Shown: in pieces, positions 53,653 through 62,453 of the stretch
Position numbering within the stretch: position 1 is the first letter of the stretch
How the letters are laid out: each line of letters begins with the position of its first letter
From: Maridesulfovibrio sp.
GTDB taxonomy: Bacteria; Desulfobacterota; Desulfovibrionia; Desulfovibrionales; Desulfovibrionaceae
NCBI RefSeq assembly: GCF_963666665.1
Contig: NZ_OY762999.1
Coordinates: 2,547,501-2,611,500 of the forward strand
DNA: 64,000 nucleotides
Direction of reading: 5' to 3'
Program-made: the position numbers and the translations under genes
The notes under the pieces: generated by a model
What the model saw: the letters and a program-made list of their open reading frames with translations, nothing else
Told to the model about the DNA's origin: nothing
Databases searched by the model: none

Positions 53653-54963
53653 CTAAAGTCTCCAGTGCCTGATGCCGGCTTCTTCAAGAACCTCACGGTC
53701 AAAAAAGCACTTAACATCGATAATGAGAGCGTTTTCAGGATTTCTGAACCAACCCTTAATGGTATCAAGATCAAGATCACGATACTTATCATGGGAAACA
53801 GCCAGAATAACAGCCTCAAGATCTTTGAATTCATCAAAAGAAGAAGTGGTGATATTGTACTCTTCCACAGCTTCTTCAGGATCAGCATAGGCATCGTGAA
53901 TAAGCACATCCACGCCGAAAGATCTAAGCTCGTCAACTACGTCAACAACCTTGGTGTTACGCAGGTCGGGAACATTTTCCTTAAAGGTCAGGCCGAGGAC
54001 GCCTACTTTGGCTCCCTTTACCTTGCTGTCGCCGTTGATCATCTGCTTGATGGTAGTGTCGGCGATAAATTTACCCACGGAGTCGTTAATCTTGCGTCCT
54101 GCAAGGATAACCTGCGGGTGATGGCCGATTTCTTCAGCCTTGGTGGTCAGGTAATAAGGATCGACACCGATGCAGTGCCCGCCAACCAGACCGGGACGGA
54201 AAGGAAGGAAATTCCACTTGGTTCCTGCTGCTTCGAGAACATCAAGGGTATCGATGCCCATTTTATCGAAAATCATGGAAAGTTCGTTCATCAACGCAAT
54301 GTTCAAGTCACGCTGAGTATTTTCAATAACCTTGGCGGCCTCGGCAACCTTGATGCATGATGCACGGTGGGTTCCGGCGGTGATGATGGAAGAATAGAGT
54401 TTATCCAGCAGATCAGCCACCTCAGTGTCGTTACCGGCAACAACCTTGACGATGGTCTGCAGGGTGTGTTCACGGTCACCAGGGTTGATGCGCTCGGGAG
54501 AGTAACCCACGCCGAAATCCTGACCATACTTGAGGCCGGATTTTCCTTCGAGGATGGGTACGCAAATATCTTCAGTCAGTCCGGGGTAAACAGTGGACTC
54601 ATAAACAACAATTGAGCCGGCAGACATATTTTCGCCGACCATGGTGGAAGCACCTACGACAGGTCTCAGGTCAGGATTGCGGGCTTCGTCGATAGGGGTA
54701 GGCACGGCAACAATAATTACGCCGCAATCTTTAAGACGCGAAGCATCGGTGCTGAATTCAACATAGTTATGGAAATCATTTTCCAGTACTTCATTGGTAC
54801 GGTCGAACCCTTCACTGAGTTCCTTAACGCGCTGTTCGGAGATATCAAGGCCAAGAACCTTAAATTGGCGACCAAGGGCAACTGCGAGAGGCAGGCCCAC
54901 GTATCCGAGACCGACCACTCCGATAGTAGTTTTCTTTTCTTCAATGTCTGAGAATTTAATCAT
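53653..54963 (-). CDS. Nucleotide-sugar dehydrogenase (UDP-GlcNAc/GalNAc 6-dehydrogenase type)
   Basis: 436 residues. Rossmann motif GVVGLGYVGLPLA, catalytic Cys in LVGGHCIGVDPYYLTTKAEE, and GLTFKENVPDLRN. The residues around the active site match the WbpA/TviB branch, which oxidises UDP-HexNAc to the uronic acid for surface polysaccharides. No other sugar genes are nearby. It is the first gene of the run leading to mqnB, ispB, the GGDEF protein and purL, with a 14-base gap to mqnB. Confidence 0.88.
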   Translation of the reverse strand: MIKFSDIEEKKTTIGVVGLGYVGLPLAVALGRQFKVLGLDISEQRVKELSEGFDRTNEVLENDFHNYVEFSTDASRLKDCGVIIVAVPTPIDEARNPDLRPVVGASTMVGENMSAGSIVVYESTVYPGLTEDICVPILEGKSGLKYGQDFGVGYSPERINPGDREHTLQTIVKVVAGNDTEVADLLDKLYSSIITAGTHRASCIKVAEAAKVIENTQRDLNIALMNELSMIFDKMGIDTLDVLEAAGTKWNFLPFRPGLVGGHCIGVDPYYLTTKAEEIGHHPQVILAGRKINDSVGKFIADTTIKQMINGDSKVKGAKVGVLGLTFKENVPDLRNTKVVDVVDELRSFGVDVLIHDAYADPEEAVEEYNITTSSFDEFKDLEAVILAVSHDKYRDLDLDTIKGWFRNPENALIIDVKCFFDREVLEEAGIRHWRL

Positions 54964-55105
54964 AACTTATTGTCCTTTATTGCTTAGATAACAAAATAAG
55001 CCCTTAAAACACTTACATAATAATTTCGGCCTGAAAATTTAATAAACAAACTTTGTCTCGGTAAGGGTAGACAGAATCAACCGGCGCATATACATAACTA
55101 CCATT

Positions 55106-55315
55106 ATGCATATCGATTGGTCCTTTCTTCTGTCCGCCCTTGGTCTGGCCTTCATTATTGAAGGGATTCCCTATTTTGTTTTTTCTGAGCGCATGCCCAG
55201 AATTCTTATTTCAATTATTGAGCGAGGACCGCGGCAACTACGCATTCTCGGGCTCATTGCCATGATATTCGGTTTGCTGCTCATATCTTTCGGTCAATCA
55301 CTGACCGACTTATAA
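55106..55315 (+). CDS. DUF2065 family small membrane protein (YjeT-like)
   Basis: 69 residues, two membrane helices with FIIEGIPYFVFSERMPR between them, the family signature. E. coli YjeT is of unknown function. It is convergent with menG (2 bases apart) and divergent from the nucleotide-sugar dehydrogenase. Confidence 0.85.
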   Translation: MHIDWSFLLSALGLAFIIEGIPYFVFSERMPRILISIIERGPRQLRILGLIAMIFGLLLISFGQSLTDL

Positions 55316-55317
55316 CG

Positions 55318-56049
55318 CTACTCTTCAGTTTTTTCCGCTACGTGTATGTAAACAATCCCCGAAAGCAAGGGGATAAACATCACACGTCCAAAACCTGCTT
55401 CGCGCAATTCCTCAGCAAGAGCACGTTCATCCGGGAAAGCCCGGATAGTATCCGCCAGATATGAATAGGCCCCGGAATCACCGGAAACAACCTTACCCAG
55501 CAGGGGCAGCACCTTGTTGAGGTAAAAATTATAAACACCCTTCCAGATTTTCTTGCTCCCGGAACCGAATTCCAAAATACAGAACCGTGCACCGGGCTTG
55601 AGGGTACGCAAAACTTCCTTGTAGCAATCTTCGCGAGGAAGGATATTTCTGATGCCAAAAGATATTGTAGCCCCATCAAGGCAATTGTCAGGCAAAGGGA
55701 GCACCCTTCCATCCGCCTGAACAGCAGCAATGCTCTCGCTGCGTACGACATGCTTGCCTTCGAGCTTTTTTACCTTACCGCAAGCAAGCATCTGATGGGT
55801 AAAATCCATGGCCAGAACTTTCACGTCCGGATATTGACGCAAAAGTTCCACTGATACATCAAGTGTTCCGGCTGCCAGATCAAGCACCAGACCTTTTTTG
55901 CCGGGACGGACCAGTTTAACCTGACGATAACGCCAGTAAATATCCTGACCGGCACTCAAAAAATGGTTCAGGAAATCATACCACCCGGCAATCCTGCCGA
56001 ACATATCCCGGACTTTCTTGCCGTGTTCCTGATGGGATACCTGCGCCAT
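55318..56049 (-). CDS. menG: Demethylmenaquinone methyltransferase (UbiE/MenG)
   Basis: 243 residues. Class I SAM motif VLDLAAGTLDVS, plus SFGIRNI and RTLKPGARFCILEF, the UbiE family signatures. It C-methylates demethylmenaquinone in the last step of menaquinone synthesis. It starts at the base following the stop of the small gene at 56050-56247, so the pair is translationally coupled. Together with mqnB and ispB it shows the futalosine-type menaquinone route. Confidence 0.92.
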   Translation of the reverse strand: MAQVSHQEHGKKVRDMFGRIAGWYDFLNHFLSAGQDIYWRYRQVKLVRPGKKGLVLDLAAGTLDVSVELLRQYPDVKVLAMDFTHQMLACGKVKKLEGKHVVRSESIAAVQADGRVLPLPDNCLDGATISFGIRNILPREDCYKEVLRTLKPGARFCILEFGSGSKKIWKGVYNFYLNKVLPLLGKVVSGDSGAYSYLADTIRAFPDERALAEELREAGFGRVMFIPLLSGIVYIHVAEKTEE

Positions 56050-56247
56050 CTAGCGAGCATCTCCCTTGCCGTCTACTGCAACGTCTTCGGCAAGCTTGTT
56101 TTCCTGCTCCACAATGGAAGCCACAACATCAGCGTGGATAGCTTTAAAATGCTCAGAAAAATTTGAGGGGGAAACTCTTCCTACCTCGATAAATTTAACT
56201 ACGATTTCCTTGGCGACCTGCAAAGCCTGCTTCTGAATCTTATCCAT
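56050..56247 (-). CDS. Small conserved hypothetical protein upstream of menG
   Basis: 65 residues, helical and charged: MDKIQKQALQVAKEIVVKFIEVGRVSPSNFSEHF, then HADVVASIVEQENKLAED. ATG preceded by AAGGA at 8 bases. The stop is adjacent to the menG start. Not recognised; the genomic coupling is the only clue. Confidence 0.7.
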   Translation of the reverse strand: MDKIQKQALQVAKEIVVKFIEVGRVSPSNFSEHFKAIHADVVASIVEQENKLAEDVAVDGKGDAR

Positions 56248-56258
56248 GGTGTATATCC

Positions 56259-56430
56259 TTAATTAGGCTTGAAAAAACCCCGCCCGGTGGGAAATGGCCA
56301 CGACCTCCACAGGTAGGGCGCCGGGCGGGTAAAAAGAAGAAAACCTGTTAAGCACCCTTCTTTTGTGAGGCTCTTTAGCATGAGACCTCCAAATAGTCGA
56401 CCCGCTTGACGGCTGATTTTTTTAGTATCT
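56259..56430 (-). ncRNA. Structured leader or small RNA upstream of menG pair, ending in a terminator-like hairpin
   Basis: On the minus strand between two genes there are three stem-loops in order: GAGG..CCTC (56367-56389), AAAAGAAG..CTTCTTTT (56332-56364), and a long GC-rich hairpin with 9-bp stem CCCGCCCGG/CCGGGCGGG (56279-56329) followed by six T residues. The last looks like an intrinsic terminator only 25 bases before the next gene. A 40-codon ORF (56381 to 56259) with GGAGG at 4 bases also runs through it and could be a leader peptide. It could be a small RNA, an attenuator or a riboswitch of unknown type; I recognise no known class. Confidence 0.5.
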
Positions 56431-56435
56431 AAATT

Positions 56436-56473
56436 AAATCGGTCCGGCAGACATACGTCCACCGGACCGATTT
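56436..56473 (-). terminator. Intrinsic terminator after the acidic repeat protein
   Basis: AAATCGGTCCGG, 14-base loop, CCGGACCGATTT; only a weak T-rich tail (TTTAATTTAG). It separates the acidic protein gene from the structured leader. Confidence 0.7.
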
Positions 56474-56493
56474 AAAAGCATCATTTAAAAAAA

Positions 56494-58485
56494 CTAGCCT
56501 TCGAGTTCACGGGCTAAGGCCGCAATCTCTTCACGGATAATCCGTGCGGCTTCGGCAGGCACTGCCCGCTCAAGTTTATCGGCAAGCAACTCTTCAACGG
56601 ATTCCTTGAAAGATTCTTCAAGCTCACCCCTCATTTCATCAATTTTCTCTACCAGACGCGGAGCGAGATAATCTTCGATATCTTCAGTCAAGCGACTCTT
56701 GATGCGATAGAAAGCCGGAGAATCTGGATCAAGTTCTTTTTCAAGAGACTTGCTGACAACCTCTTCCACATCAGGCAGAGCTTCAATCTTTTCTTCGATT
56801 CCGGCCAGACGCGGTTCGAGGTCAGGTGATTCATCGAGACGGGATTCAAGGGCTGCTACACGCGGTTCATAATCTGGAGTTTCATCAAGGCGAGACTCAA
56901 GGGCTGCTAAGCGCGGCTCAAATTCCCGTACTTCATCAAGCTTACTCTCGATAGCCGCAATGCGCTCCTCAGCATCTGCGCGAACTTCTCGCAGTCCAAG
57001 TTGAACCTGATCGTTGACCTTATCACCCAACTCTTCAGCAGCGGCAGCGGCAATGGAGACAACAGCAACAGAATCGGGGCGGAGGGCTTCGCTGAGCTGC
57101 TGGCTTACAACAGACTCAACACCGCACCCCTGCATTACTTTTTCCTCGATCAAACGCATATTCTCAGCAAAAGCACTCAGATTTGACTCAAGAGTATCAA
57201 CTTGAGACATGCGTTCGGTTGCGGATTCAAGAGCCTCTTCCAAAACTGCAATACGTTCAGTTGCATCATTAAGCGAAATTTCAAGGGCTTCAGCACGCTT
57301 GGCAGCAGAAGCGGCCTTTTGCTCAAGCTCTTCGATAATAGCGGCCTGTTCACCGAAATCAGCGGAGGCCTCAACCTCGTCAGCTGCCAGTTCCGCATCT
57401 AAGTCAGAAAAATCAATTTCTGTATCTTCAAGCAATTCGCCGAGATCGAGATCTTCGTCATCTGCATCAAGATCTTCTCCGGCAACCATTTCAAGATCAG
57501 CATCAATATCAATATCACCGGAGACAATCTCAGGCTCTACTGCTTCGCTTTCCTCGACGGCAAAATCTTCAACTTCAGGCTCTAATACTTCCGCGAGTTC
57601 TACATCAGAATCTTCTTCCTCAGCAGCATCTTCTAACAGATCAAGACCTTCTTCCTGAAGCTCAACCACTTCCTCATGATCATCGGACAGCAAGCCTTCA
57701 ATGTCTTCATCCGCAAGAACATCTTCGCCAAGGTCACCCAGATCAACCTTGTCCTCTACTTCACCGAGCAGCCCATCAAGCTCATCATCGTCTGCACCGG
57801 CTTCTTCCAGCAGAGAATCAAGATTCTCCACCTCGATATCTTCGTCAAACAAAGAGTCTATGTCTTCAGCATCATCTTCAGCGACTGTAGCGTCACCGCC
57901 AAGGTCGTCGATAAGGCCATCCAGACCGTCAGCATCAAGCTCCCCGTCTTCAACACCGTCGGCAGCAAGGAGTTCCGCCTCACCGAGATCAAAATCAAGA
58001 TCATCACCGGCATCAGCATCAACCGGAGATTCGGAAATTTCTGTTGCTTCCTCAGCAACCTCGCCGAGATCAATCACATCATCGACTTCTTCGACAATAT
58101 CATCAAGCTCAAGGAGTTCGTCCCCGTCTTCATCAATATCGTCAAGCAAGAGGGTATCATCCTCAGCTTCCACAAAGTCATCCAGAACGAGAGCATCATC
58201 GTCATCCTCGACAACATCATCAAGCTCAATCAAATCATCACCGGAAGCCTCTTCCACAACGTCATCAAGCACGAGAAGATCGTCGTCAGAACCTTCATCG
58301 ACAACATCATCCAGCACAAGAAGATCGTCTGAATCATCCATGGTCAATTCAGGCTCTTCAATTTCAAGGTCTTCAGAAAAAAGGTCTTCGAGTTCCTGCT
58401 CAAAGCTGGCATCAACCTTTTCAGCGACATCATTAAGGTCGAGAACCTCTTCCGCGCCTTTTTTATCCGGTGAATCCGGGGTCAT
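56494..58485 (-). CDS. Very acidic repeat and coiled-coil protein
   Basis: 663 residues, not recognised. Residues about 48-140 contain seven degenerate 12-14 residue repeats of the form L-V/E-LDDVVEE...DD (LVLDDVVDEGSDDD, LVLDDVVEEASGDD, LIELDDVV, LLELDDIVEE). The rest of the first 400 residues is Asp/Glu-rich with Leu spacing. From about 395 a coiled coil begins (EELEQKAASAAKRAEALE), with three copies of a unit like AALESRLDETPDYEPR near 545-595. No signal peptide, membrane segment or enzyme motif. The C-terminal helices resemble scaffolding proteins; function unknown. Single-gene unit with its own terminator. Confidence 0.75.
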   Translation of the reverse strand: MTPDSPDKKGAEEVLDLNDVAEKVDASFEQELEDLFSEDLEIEEPELTMDDSDDLLVLDDVVDEGSDDDLLVLDDVVEEASGDDLIELDDVVEDDDDALVLDDFVEAEDDTLLLDDIDEDGDELLELDDIVEEVDDVIDLGEVAEEATEISESPVDADAGDDLDFDLGEAELLAADGVEDGELDADGLDGLIDDLGGDATVAEDDAEDIDSLFDEDIEVENLDSLLEEAGADDDELDGLLGEVEDKVDLGDLGEDVLADEDIEGLLSDDHEEVVELQEEGLDLLEDAAEEEDSDVELAEVLEPEVEDFAVEESEAVEPEIVSGDIDIDADLEMVAGEDLDADDEDLDLGELLEDTEIDFSDLDAELAADEVEASADFGEQAAIIEELEQKAASAAKRAEALEISLNDATERIAVLEEALESATERMSQVDTLESNLSAFAENMRLIEEKVMQGCGVESVVSQQLSEALRPDSVAVVSIAAAAAEELGDKVNDQVQLGLREVRADAEERIAAIESKLDEVREFEPRLAALESRLDETPDYEPRVAALESRLDESPDLEPRLAGIEEKIEALPDVEEVVSKSLEKELDPDSPAFYRIKSRLTEDIEDYLAPRLVEKIDEMRGELEESFKESVEELLADKLERAVPAEAARIIREEIAALARELEG

Positions 58486-58510
58486 AGACTACCCTCTTAA
58501 AAAAAATTTA

Positions 58511-58535
58511 AAAAAGGGGGCGGGCAGCCCCCTTT
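58511..58535 (-). terminator. Intrinsic terminator after cytochrome c3
   Basis: Minus strand AAAGGGGGCTGCCCGCCCCCTTT followed by T-rich sequence, 20 bases after the stop. Confidence 0.8.
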
Positions 58536-58554
58536 CATTACACATCAAGAAAAC

Positions 58555-58956
58555 TTATTTCTTGGGGTGGCAGTCGCCGCACTTGGTGGGGCCAGTTGCC
58601 TTTTTAGCTTTCTTCATAGCCTTATGACAGCCTACGCAGCTAGTGTCAGACTTAGAGTGGAAAGCGGAGTAAAAAGAAGTGGGCTTCTTTTTACCTTCTT
58701 TGCTGGTGTCTACGTGACAACCTTCAACGGAACAGTTTTTAATCTCAGCCTTACCGTCCCACTTGTGGTGACACTTTGCACAGTCGAGTGCTGCGTGTCC
58801 CTTGTGAGAAAAAGCAACCGGGCCCTTGGTCATTTTAGCGCCAGCAGGAGCTTTCAGAACCATGTCGCCGGGTGCATCAACAGCATACAGGCTGGGAAGA
58901 GCAAATGCGCAAACCAGAGCAGCTGTTACCATGCTGATAAGCAGGGTCTTTTTCAT
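58555..58956 (-). CDS. Tetrahaem cytochrome c3 (periplasmic)
   Basis: 133 residues. A signal peptide ends at about residue 25 (LPSLYA). Haem sites: CAKCH (59-63), CSVEGCH (75-81, the CX4CH form), CVGCH (107-111) and CGDCH (126-130), with further His for axial ligation (FSHKGHAA, CHHKW). It shuttles electrons from hydrogenases and formate dehydrogenases to membrane complexes in sulfate reducers. The fourth site is CXXCH rather than CX4CH. Ribosome binding site AGGAGG. The upstream promoter is good, as expected for an abundant protein. Confidence 0.93.
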   Translation of the reverse strand: MKKTLLISMVTAALVCAFALPSLYAVDAPGDMVLKAPAGAKMTKGPVAFSHKGHAALDCAKCHHKWDGKAEIKNCSVEGCHVDTSKEGKKKPTSFYSAFHSKSDTSCVGCHKAMKKAKKATGPTKCGDCHPKK

Positions 58957-59005
58957 CCTCAGTTCCTCCTTAGAATAACGTTAACCTAATTACAGTCTTC
59001 TTGTG

Positions 59006-59034
59006 GATTTAATTTAGATAAAAAACCATGTCAA
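59006..59034 (-). promoter_or_regulatory. Likely sigma-70 promoter of the cytochrome c3 gene
   Basis: Minus strand TTGACA (59029-59034), exact 17-base spacer, TAAATC (59006-59011), about 50 bases upstream of the ATG. Confidence 0.55.
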
Positions 59035-59094
59035 GCATGCTAAAAAAATCTACTGATTAAAATTAGCGGTATCAAATAGTTATCCAGCACTTAA

Positions 59095-59853
59095 TCAGAT
59101 GTCATACTTGTTGGCATAACCACGGGGAGTGAGCATTTTCCCCGCCACCTCACGAGTGGAAGAATTGCCAATAATCAGAACAGTTTGCATATCAACATCA
59201 TTCACATCAAGGGTATCCAGCGTTACCACCCGCACCTTTTGATCTTCACGGTAAGCCCGGTTCACGATGCCTAGCGGAGTTGTCCCTTTACGATATTTTT
59301 TTAAAATTTCAACAGCTTCACCAAGGTGACCAGAACGCTTTTTCGAACGAGGATTATAAATTGCTATCACAAAATCAGCCAAAGCTGCCGCTTCAAGCCT
59401 CTTTTCGATCTTTTCCCACGGGGTAAGCAGGTCACTGAGGCTGATGGATGCAAAATCGTGCATCAACGGAGCGCCGAGCAAGGCAGCAGCAGCAGTGAAA
59501 GCAGGTATTCCCGGTACTACTTCAAAATTAACCTTATCAAACAGCTCCCCTGCCTCAAGCAACTCCATAACCAGCCCGGCCATGGCATAAATACCCGGAT
59601 CACCGCTGCAAACCATGACCACATTACGTCCGGCAACTGCAGCTTCCACAGCCTTGCGGCAGCGTTCCACCTCGGCCATCATGCCTGTGGAAAGGACTTC
59701 CCGGCCTTCGAGCAACGCCGGCGGGACCAGTTTCACGTATCCGGTATAACCGACAACAGCATCCGCTTCCTCAATAGCCTGCCTTGCCTGCGGAGCCAGC
59801 AAACATTCATCTCCGGGACCAAGCCCGATCACTTTAATACAACCTTTACTCAT
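59095..59853 (-). CDS. cobJ: Precorrin-3B C17-methyltransferase (CobJ/CbiH)
   Basis: 252 residues, single-domain tetrapyrrole methylase. Motifs: VIGLGPGDECLL at the N-terminus, VCSGDPGIYAMAG for SAM binding, VVPGIPAFTAAAALLGAPLMHDF and IYNPRSKKR. It methylates C17 with ring contraction in corrin synthesis; in an anaerobe it would act on the cobalt-precorrin (CbiH). It overlaps cbiG by 4 bases, so the two are co-translated. Other cobalamin genes are not near, apart from the lone CbiM and the CobB-like DsrN. Confidence 0.92.
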   Translation of the reverse strand: MSKGCIKVIGLGPGDECLLAPQARQAIEEADAVVGYTGYVKLVPPALLEGREVLSTGMMAEVERCRKAVEAAVAGRNVVMVCSGDPGIYAMAGLVMELLEAGELFDKVNFEVVPGIPAFTAAAALLGAPLMHDFASISLSDLLTPWEKIEKRLEAAALADFVIAIYNPRSKKRSGHLGEAVEILKKYRKGTTPLGIVNRAYREDQKVRVVTLDTLDVNDVDMQTVLIIGNSSTREVAGKMLTPRGYANKYDI

Positions 59854-60875
59854 ATTTTCTTCGCTATCGCTGCGGTCACCCGCGCGCTTTTGGTCTTGGG
59901 AACCAGAATCAGCTTAGCGTTTGCCAGCTTCATTGCCGCTGCTTCGCAGACACCGTTAACTCCCATATGTTTCATCACCATACCCGAAGGATTGGCTACC
60001 TCAATTTCATCAAGCTCAGCCGCACTGAAAAATATCAAATCCAGCCCTAAAATATGTGCAGCTTCAATCATCCCTGCTTCATCATTCTTAGCATCTATTG
60101 AGCCCATACTGCATATAGAATCAAGAGCAATGCCATTATCCCCAACAACACTGCGAATCAACTCTAGGATTTCATCCGCAGGCACCCCGCGCCTGCAACC
60201 TACACCAAGGGTCAGGCATTGCGGGTAAAGGGCCAGCACCCGCTCCGGTAATTCGTGACGTCGCCAGTCCACAACAACACCGCAACGAGACTCGGACAAT
60301 ACCGCAAAATCGTCCACCGCATAAAAATAATCTTTAAAAGCGGAGATCTCCAAAACCCCGTCAGGATCATAGACCGGGACCTTTTCACCATCCAGAAAAG
60401 CTGCATTAATATGCTTAATTAAACTGATATCACCAATGACCAAATTCTGATCACGGGCAATCAAGTCCACGGACGGCACTCCTGCACAATCTGTAGCTGT
60501 AGTAATCACCGGGGTAGCTCCGATTTTATCACCGATCAGTCGCGCAAGCTCATTGGCCCCGCCCAAATGACCGGAAACCAGACTGATTGCAAACTCCCCC
60601 TCCTGATCCACAACAACCACGGCCGGGTCCACATCCTTACTTTTCAAGTAAGGAGCTATCATGCGTACCACAATTCCCGATGCAGCTACGAAAACATGGG
60701 CTTCATACTCAGAGAACTTATCGGCAACTGTATCTTTGAGGGAAGTAAAAAGGATGTCTGTGTCTGCGGCATAACGCTCCAGAACATAGCTGTCGGCCCT
60801 CAACGAAGCTGCAAGCTCGTGGGCTTTAACCGCTCCCTTGGCAGTTAAGGCATATATTGCTGTTTTCGCAGACAT
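59850..60875 (-). CDS. cbiG: Cobalt-precorrin 5A hydrolase CbiG
   Basis: 341 residues. N-terminal region ALTAKGAVKAHEL and the CbiG core AASGIVVRMIAPYLKSKDVDPAVVVVD, then the glycine-rich SLVSGHLGGANELA, and the C-terminal CobE/GbiG domain with LGVGCRRGVPADEI. It opens the delta-lactone of cobalt-precorrin 5A, marking the anaerobic cobalamin route. ATG at 60875 has AGGAGG six bases upstream; the ORF start at 60899 has none. It stands before cobJ in the pair. Confidence 0.9.
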   Translation of the reverse strand: MSAKTAIYALTAKGAVKAHELAASLRADSYVLERYAADTDILFTSLKDTVADKFSEYEAHVFVAASGIVVRMIAPYLKSKDVDPAVVVVDQEGEFAISLVSGHLGGANELARLIGDKIGATPVITTATDCAGVPSVDLIARDQNLVIGDISLIKHINAAFLDGEKVPVYDPDGVLEISAFKDYFYAVDDFAVLSESRCGVVVDWRRHELPERVLALYPQCLTLGVGCRRGVPADEILELIRSVVGDNGIALDSICSMGSIDAKNDEAGMIEAAHILGLDLIFFSAAELDEIEVANPSGMVMKHMGVNGVCEAAAMKLANAKLILVPKTKSARVTAAIAKKI

Positions 60876-60918
60876 GTTTTTCCTCCTGGGATACACCATT
60901 CAATTACGCAAAACTCAG

Positions 60919-60961
60919 AAAAAAAGAAATCCGCAATGTTTCAATCACTATTGCGGACTTT
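60919..60961 (-). terminator. Intrinsic terminator after hemL
   Basis: Minus strand AAAgTCCGCAAT, loop, ATTGCGGATTT, then CTTTTTTT. It lies beyond the dispersed repeat that follows hemL. Confidence 0.7.
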
Positions 60962-60987
60962 GTTGGCAGACAAATTTAATTTGAAAC

Positions 60988-61075
60988 TGCGAAGCATAAT
61001 AAAAAGTTTTGAAGGGATGGGGTCTGGGGAAGAGAAACTTTTCCCAAAAGTTTCCCTTCCCCAGCCGCCGGAGGC
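60988..61075. repeat. Dispersed hairpin repeat, copy B
   Basis: Inverted relative to copy A at 1188-1275. The hairpin (61024-61064) has 19-bp arms with a single mismatch and a 3-base loop. Against copy A one stem position changed on both sides (G-C to A-T), a compensatory change. The conserved flanks CCGCCGGAGGC and GATGGGGTCTGGGG extend the homology to about 88 bases. It lies immediately after the hemL stop. Confidence 0.8.
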
Positions 61076-61078
61076 TTC

Positions 61079-62347
61079 TTAGCCTTTAAAGCTTTTCACA
61101 GCTTCCAGAGTTGCTTCGTAATCTGCTTCGCTGTGGGCGAAGGAAGTGAAAGTACACTCGAAGCTGGAAGGTGCGAGGTTCACGCCATGCTCACGCATGT
61201 GACGATAGAACTTGGAATAAAGCTCAGCATCACCGGTCTTGGCGGACTCGAAATCAGTTACTTCCTGATCAGTGAAGAACAGGGTAAATATGGATGCAAT
61301 ATGATTCAGGCTGACTTTGAAACCGTTGGCTTCCAAAGCTGCTTTCATATCCTGCGCAAGCTTGAGGGTACGCGCTTCAAGAGCATCATAGTCCTGCTGC
61401 TGCAAAGAACGCAGGGTAGCAACACCTGCTGCCATGGCAACGGGGTTACCGGAAAGTGTGCCAGCCTGATAAACATCACCGCAAGGTGCAATGCGGCTCA
61501 TGTATTCTTTTTTACCGCCGTAGCAGCCTACAGGGAAACCGCCGCCGATAATCTTACCGAGAGTGGTCAGGTCGGGGGTAACTTTAAAACGGGGTCCTAC
61601 TCCGCCGGAAGTCACCCGGAATCCGGTGATAACTTCATCGAAAATAAGCAGTGCGCCGTGCTCGTCGCAGAGTGCGCGCAGACCTTCAAGGAATCCTTCC
61701 TTGGGCAGAACGAGACCCATGTTACCTGCCACAGGCTCAACGATGATTGCAGCGATGTTCTGACCTTCTTTTTCAAAGACGGCTTTAACTGCATCGAGGT
61801 CGTTGTATGGAGCAAGCAGGGTATCTTTTACAGTTCCTTCGGGGACACCGGGGGTGCCGGGAATGGAAAAAGTTGCCACGCCGGAACCTGCACTTGCGAG
61901 AAAGCAGTCACTGTGACCATGGTAGCAGCCTTCGAACTTGAGAACTTTCTCACGGCCGGTAACGCCGCGGGCGAGACGCAGTGCGGACATGGTTGCTTCG
62001 GTACCGGAGTTAACCATGCGTACCATCTCGATGGAAGGAACCATTTTAATGATCTCTTCTGCCAGCTCGATTTCACCGGGGCAGGGAGCGCCGTAGCTTG
62101 CACCCATGTCTACAGCCTTATGAGCAGCTTCTTTGATCGCTTCATAGCCGTGACCGAGCATCATCGGGCCCCAGCTCATGACATAGTCGATAAGTTCCTG
62201 ACCATCCACGGACCACATGCGGCTGCCTTCAGCCTTTTCGATGAAAAGAGGATCGCAACCAACAGATTTGCAGGCGCGGACAGGGCTGTTTACACCGCCG
62301 GGCAGCAGTTCCTGTGCCTTATTAAAAAGTTCAGATGATGAAGCCAT
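61079..62347 (-). CDS. hemL: Glutamate-1-semialdehyde 2,1-aminomutase
   Basis: 422 residues. N-terminal LFNKAQELLPGGVNSPVRACKSVG, PLP-binding Lys in LTTLGKIIGGGFPVG and the conserved GTLSGNPVAMAAG. It converts glutamate-1-semialdehyde to 5-aminolevulinate, the start of tetrapyrrole synthesis in the C5 pathway. It lies 106 bases downstream of the Ahb gene on the same strand, pairing the first and a late step of haem synthesis. Confidence 0.97.
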   Translation of the reverse strand: MASSSELFNKAQELLPGGVNSPVRACKSVGCDPLFIEKAEGSRMWSVDGQELIDYVMSWGPMMLGHGYEAIKEAAHKAVDMGASYGAPCPGEIELAEEIIKMVPSIEMVRMVNSGTEATMSALRLARGVTGREKVLKFEGCYHGHSDCFLASAGSGVATFSIPGTPGVPEGTVKDTLLAPYNDLDAVKAVFEKEGQNIAAIIVEPVAGNMGLVLPKEGFLEGLRALCDEHGALLIFDEVITGFRVTSGGVGPRFKVTPDLTTLGKIIGGGFPVGCYGGKKEYMSRIAPCGDVYQAGTLSGNPVAMAAGVATLRSLQQQDYDALEARTLKLAQDMKAALEANGFKVSLNHIASIFTLFFTDQEVTDFESAKTGDAELYSKFYRHMREHGVNLAPSSFECTFTSFAHSEADYEATLEAVKSFKG

Positions 62348-62453
62348 TTCGAAATTCCTTTTGATGCGCTACGCGCTTTTTAATTGATAAATTTCGCCAC
62401 TGGAGGGCGGTATACTCTACGGGTAAGTTGAGTTTTTGAGCCCCGTATTAAAT

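Noticed and set aside
57701..58627. Ser-rich 308-codon + strand frame
   Set aside because: Antisense of the Asp/Glu-rich gene: GAT/GAA codons read as Ser-rich codons on the other strand. Not a real protein.
61133..62338. 401-codon + strand frame opposite hemL
   Set aside because: Antisense shadow of hemL.
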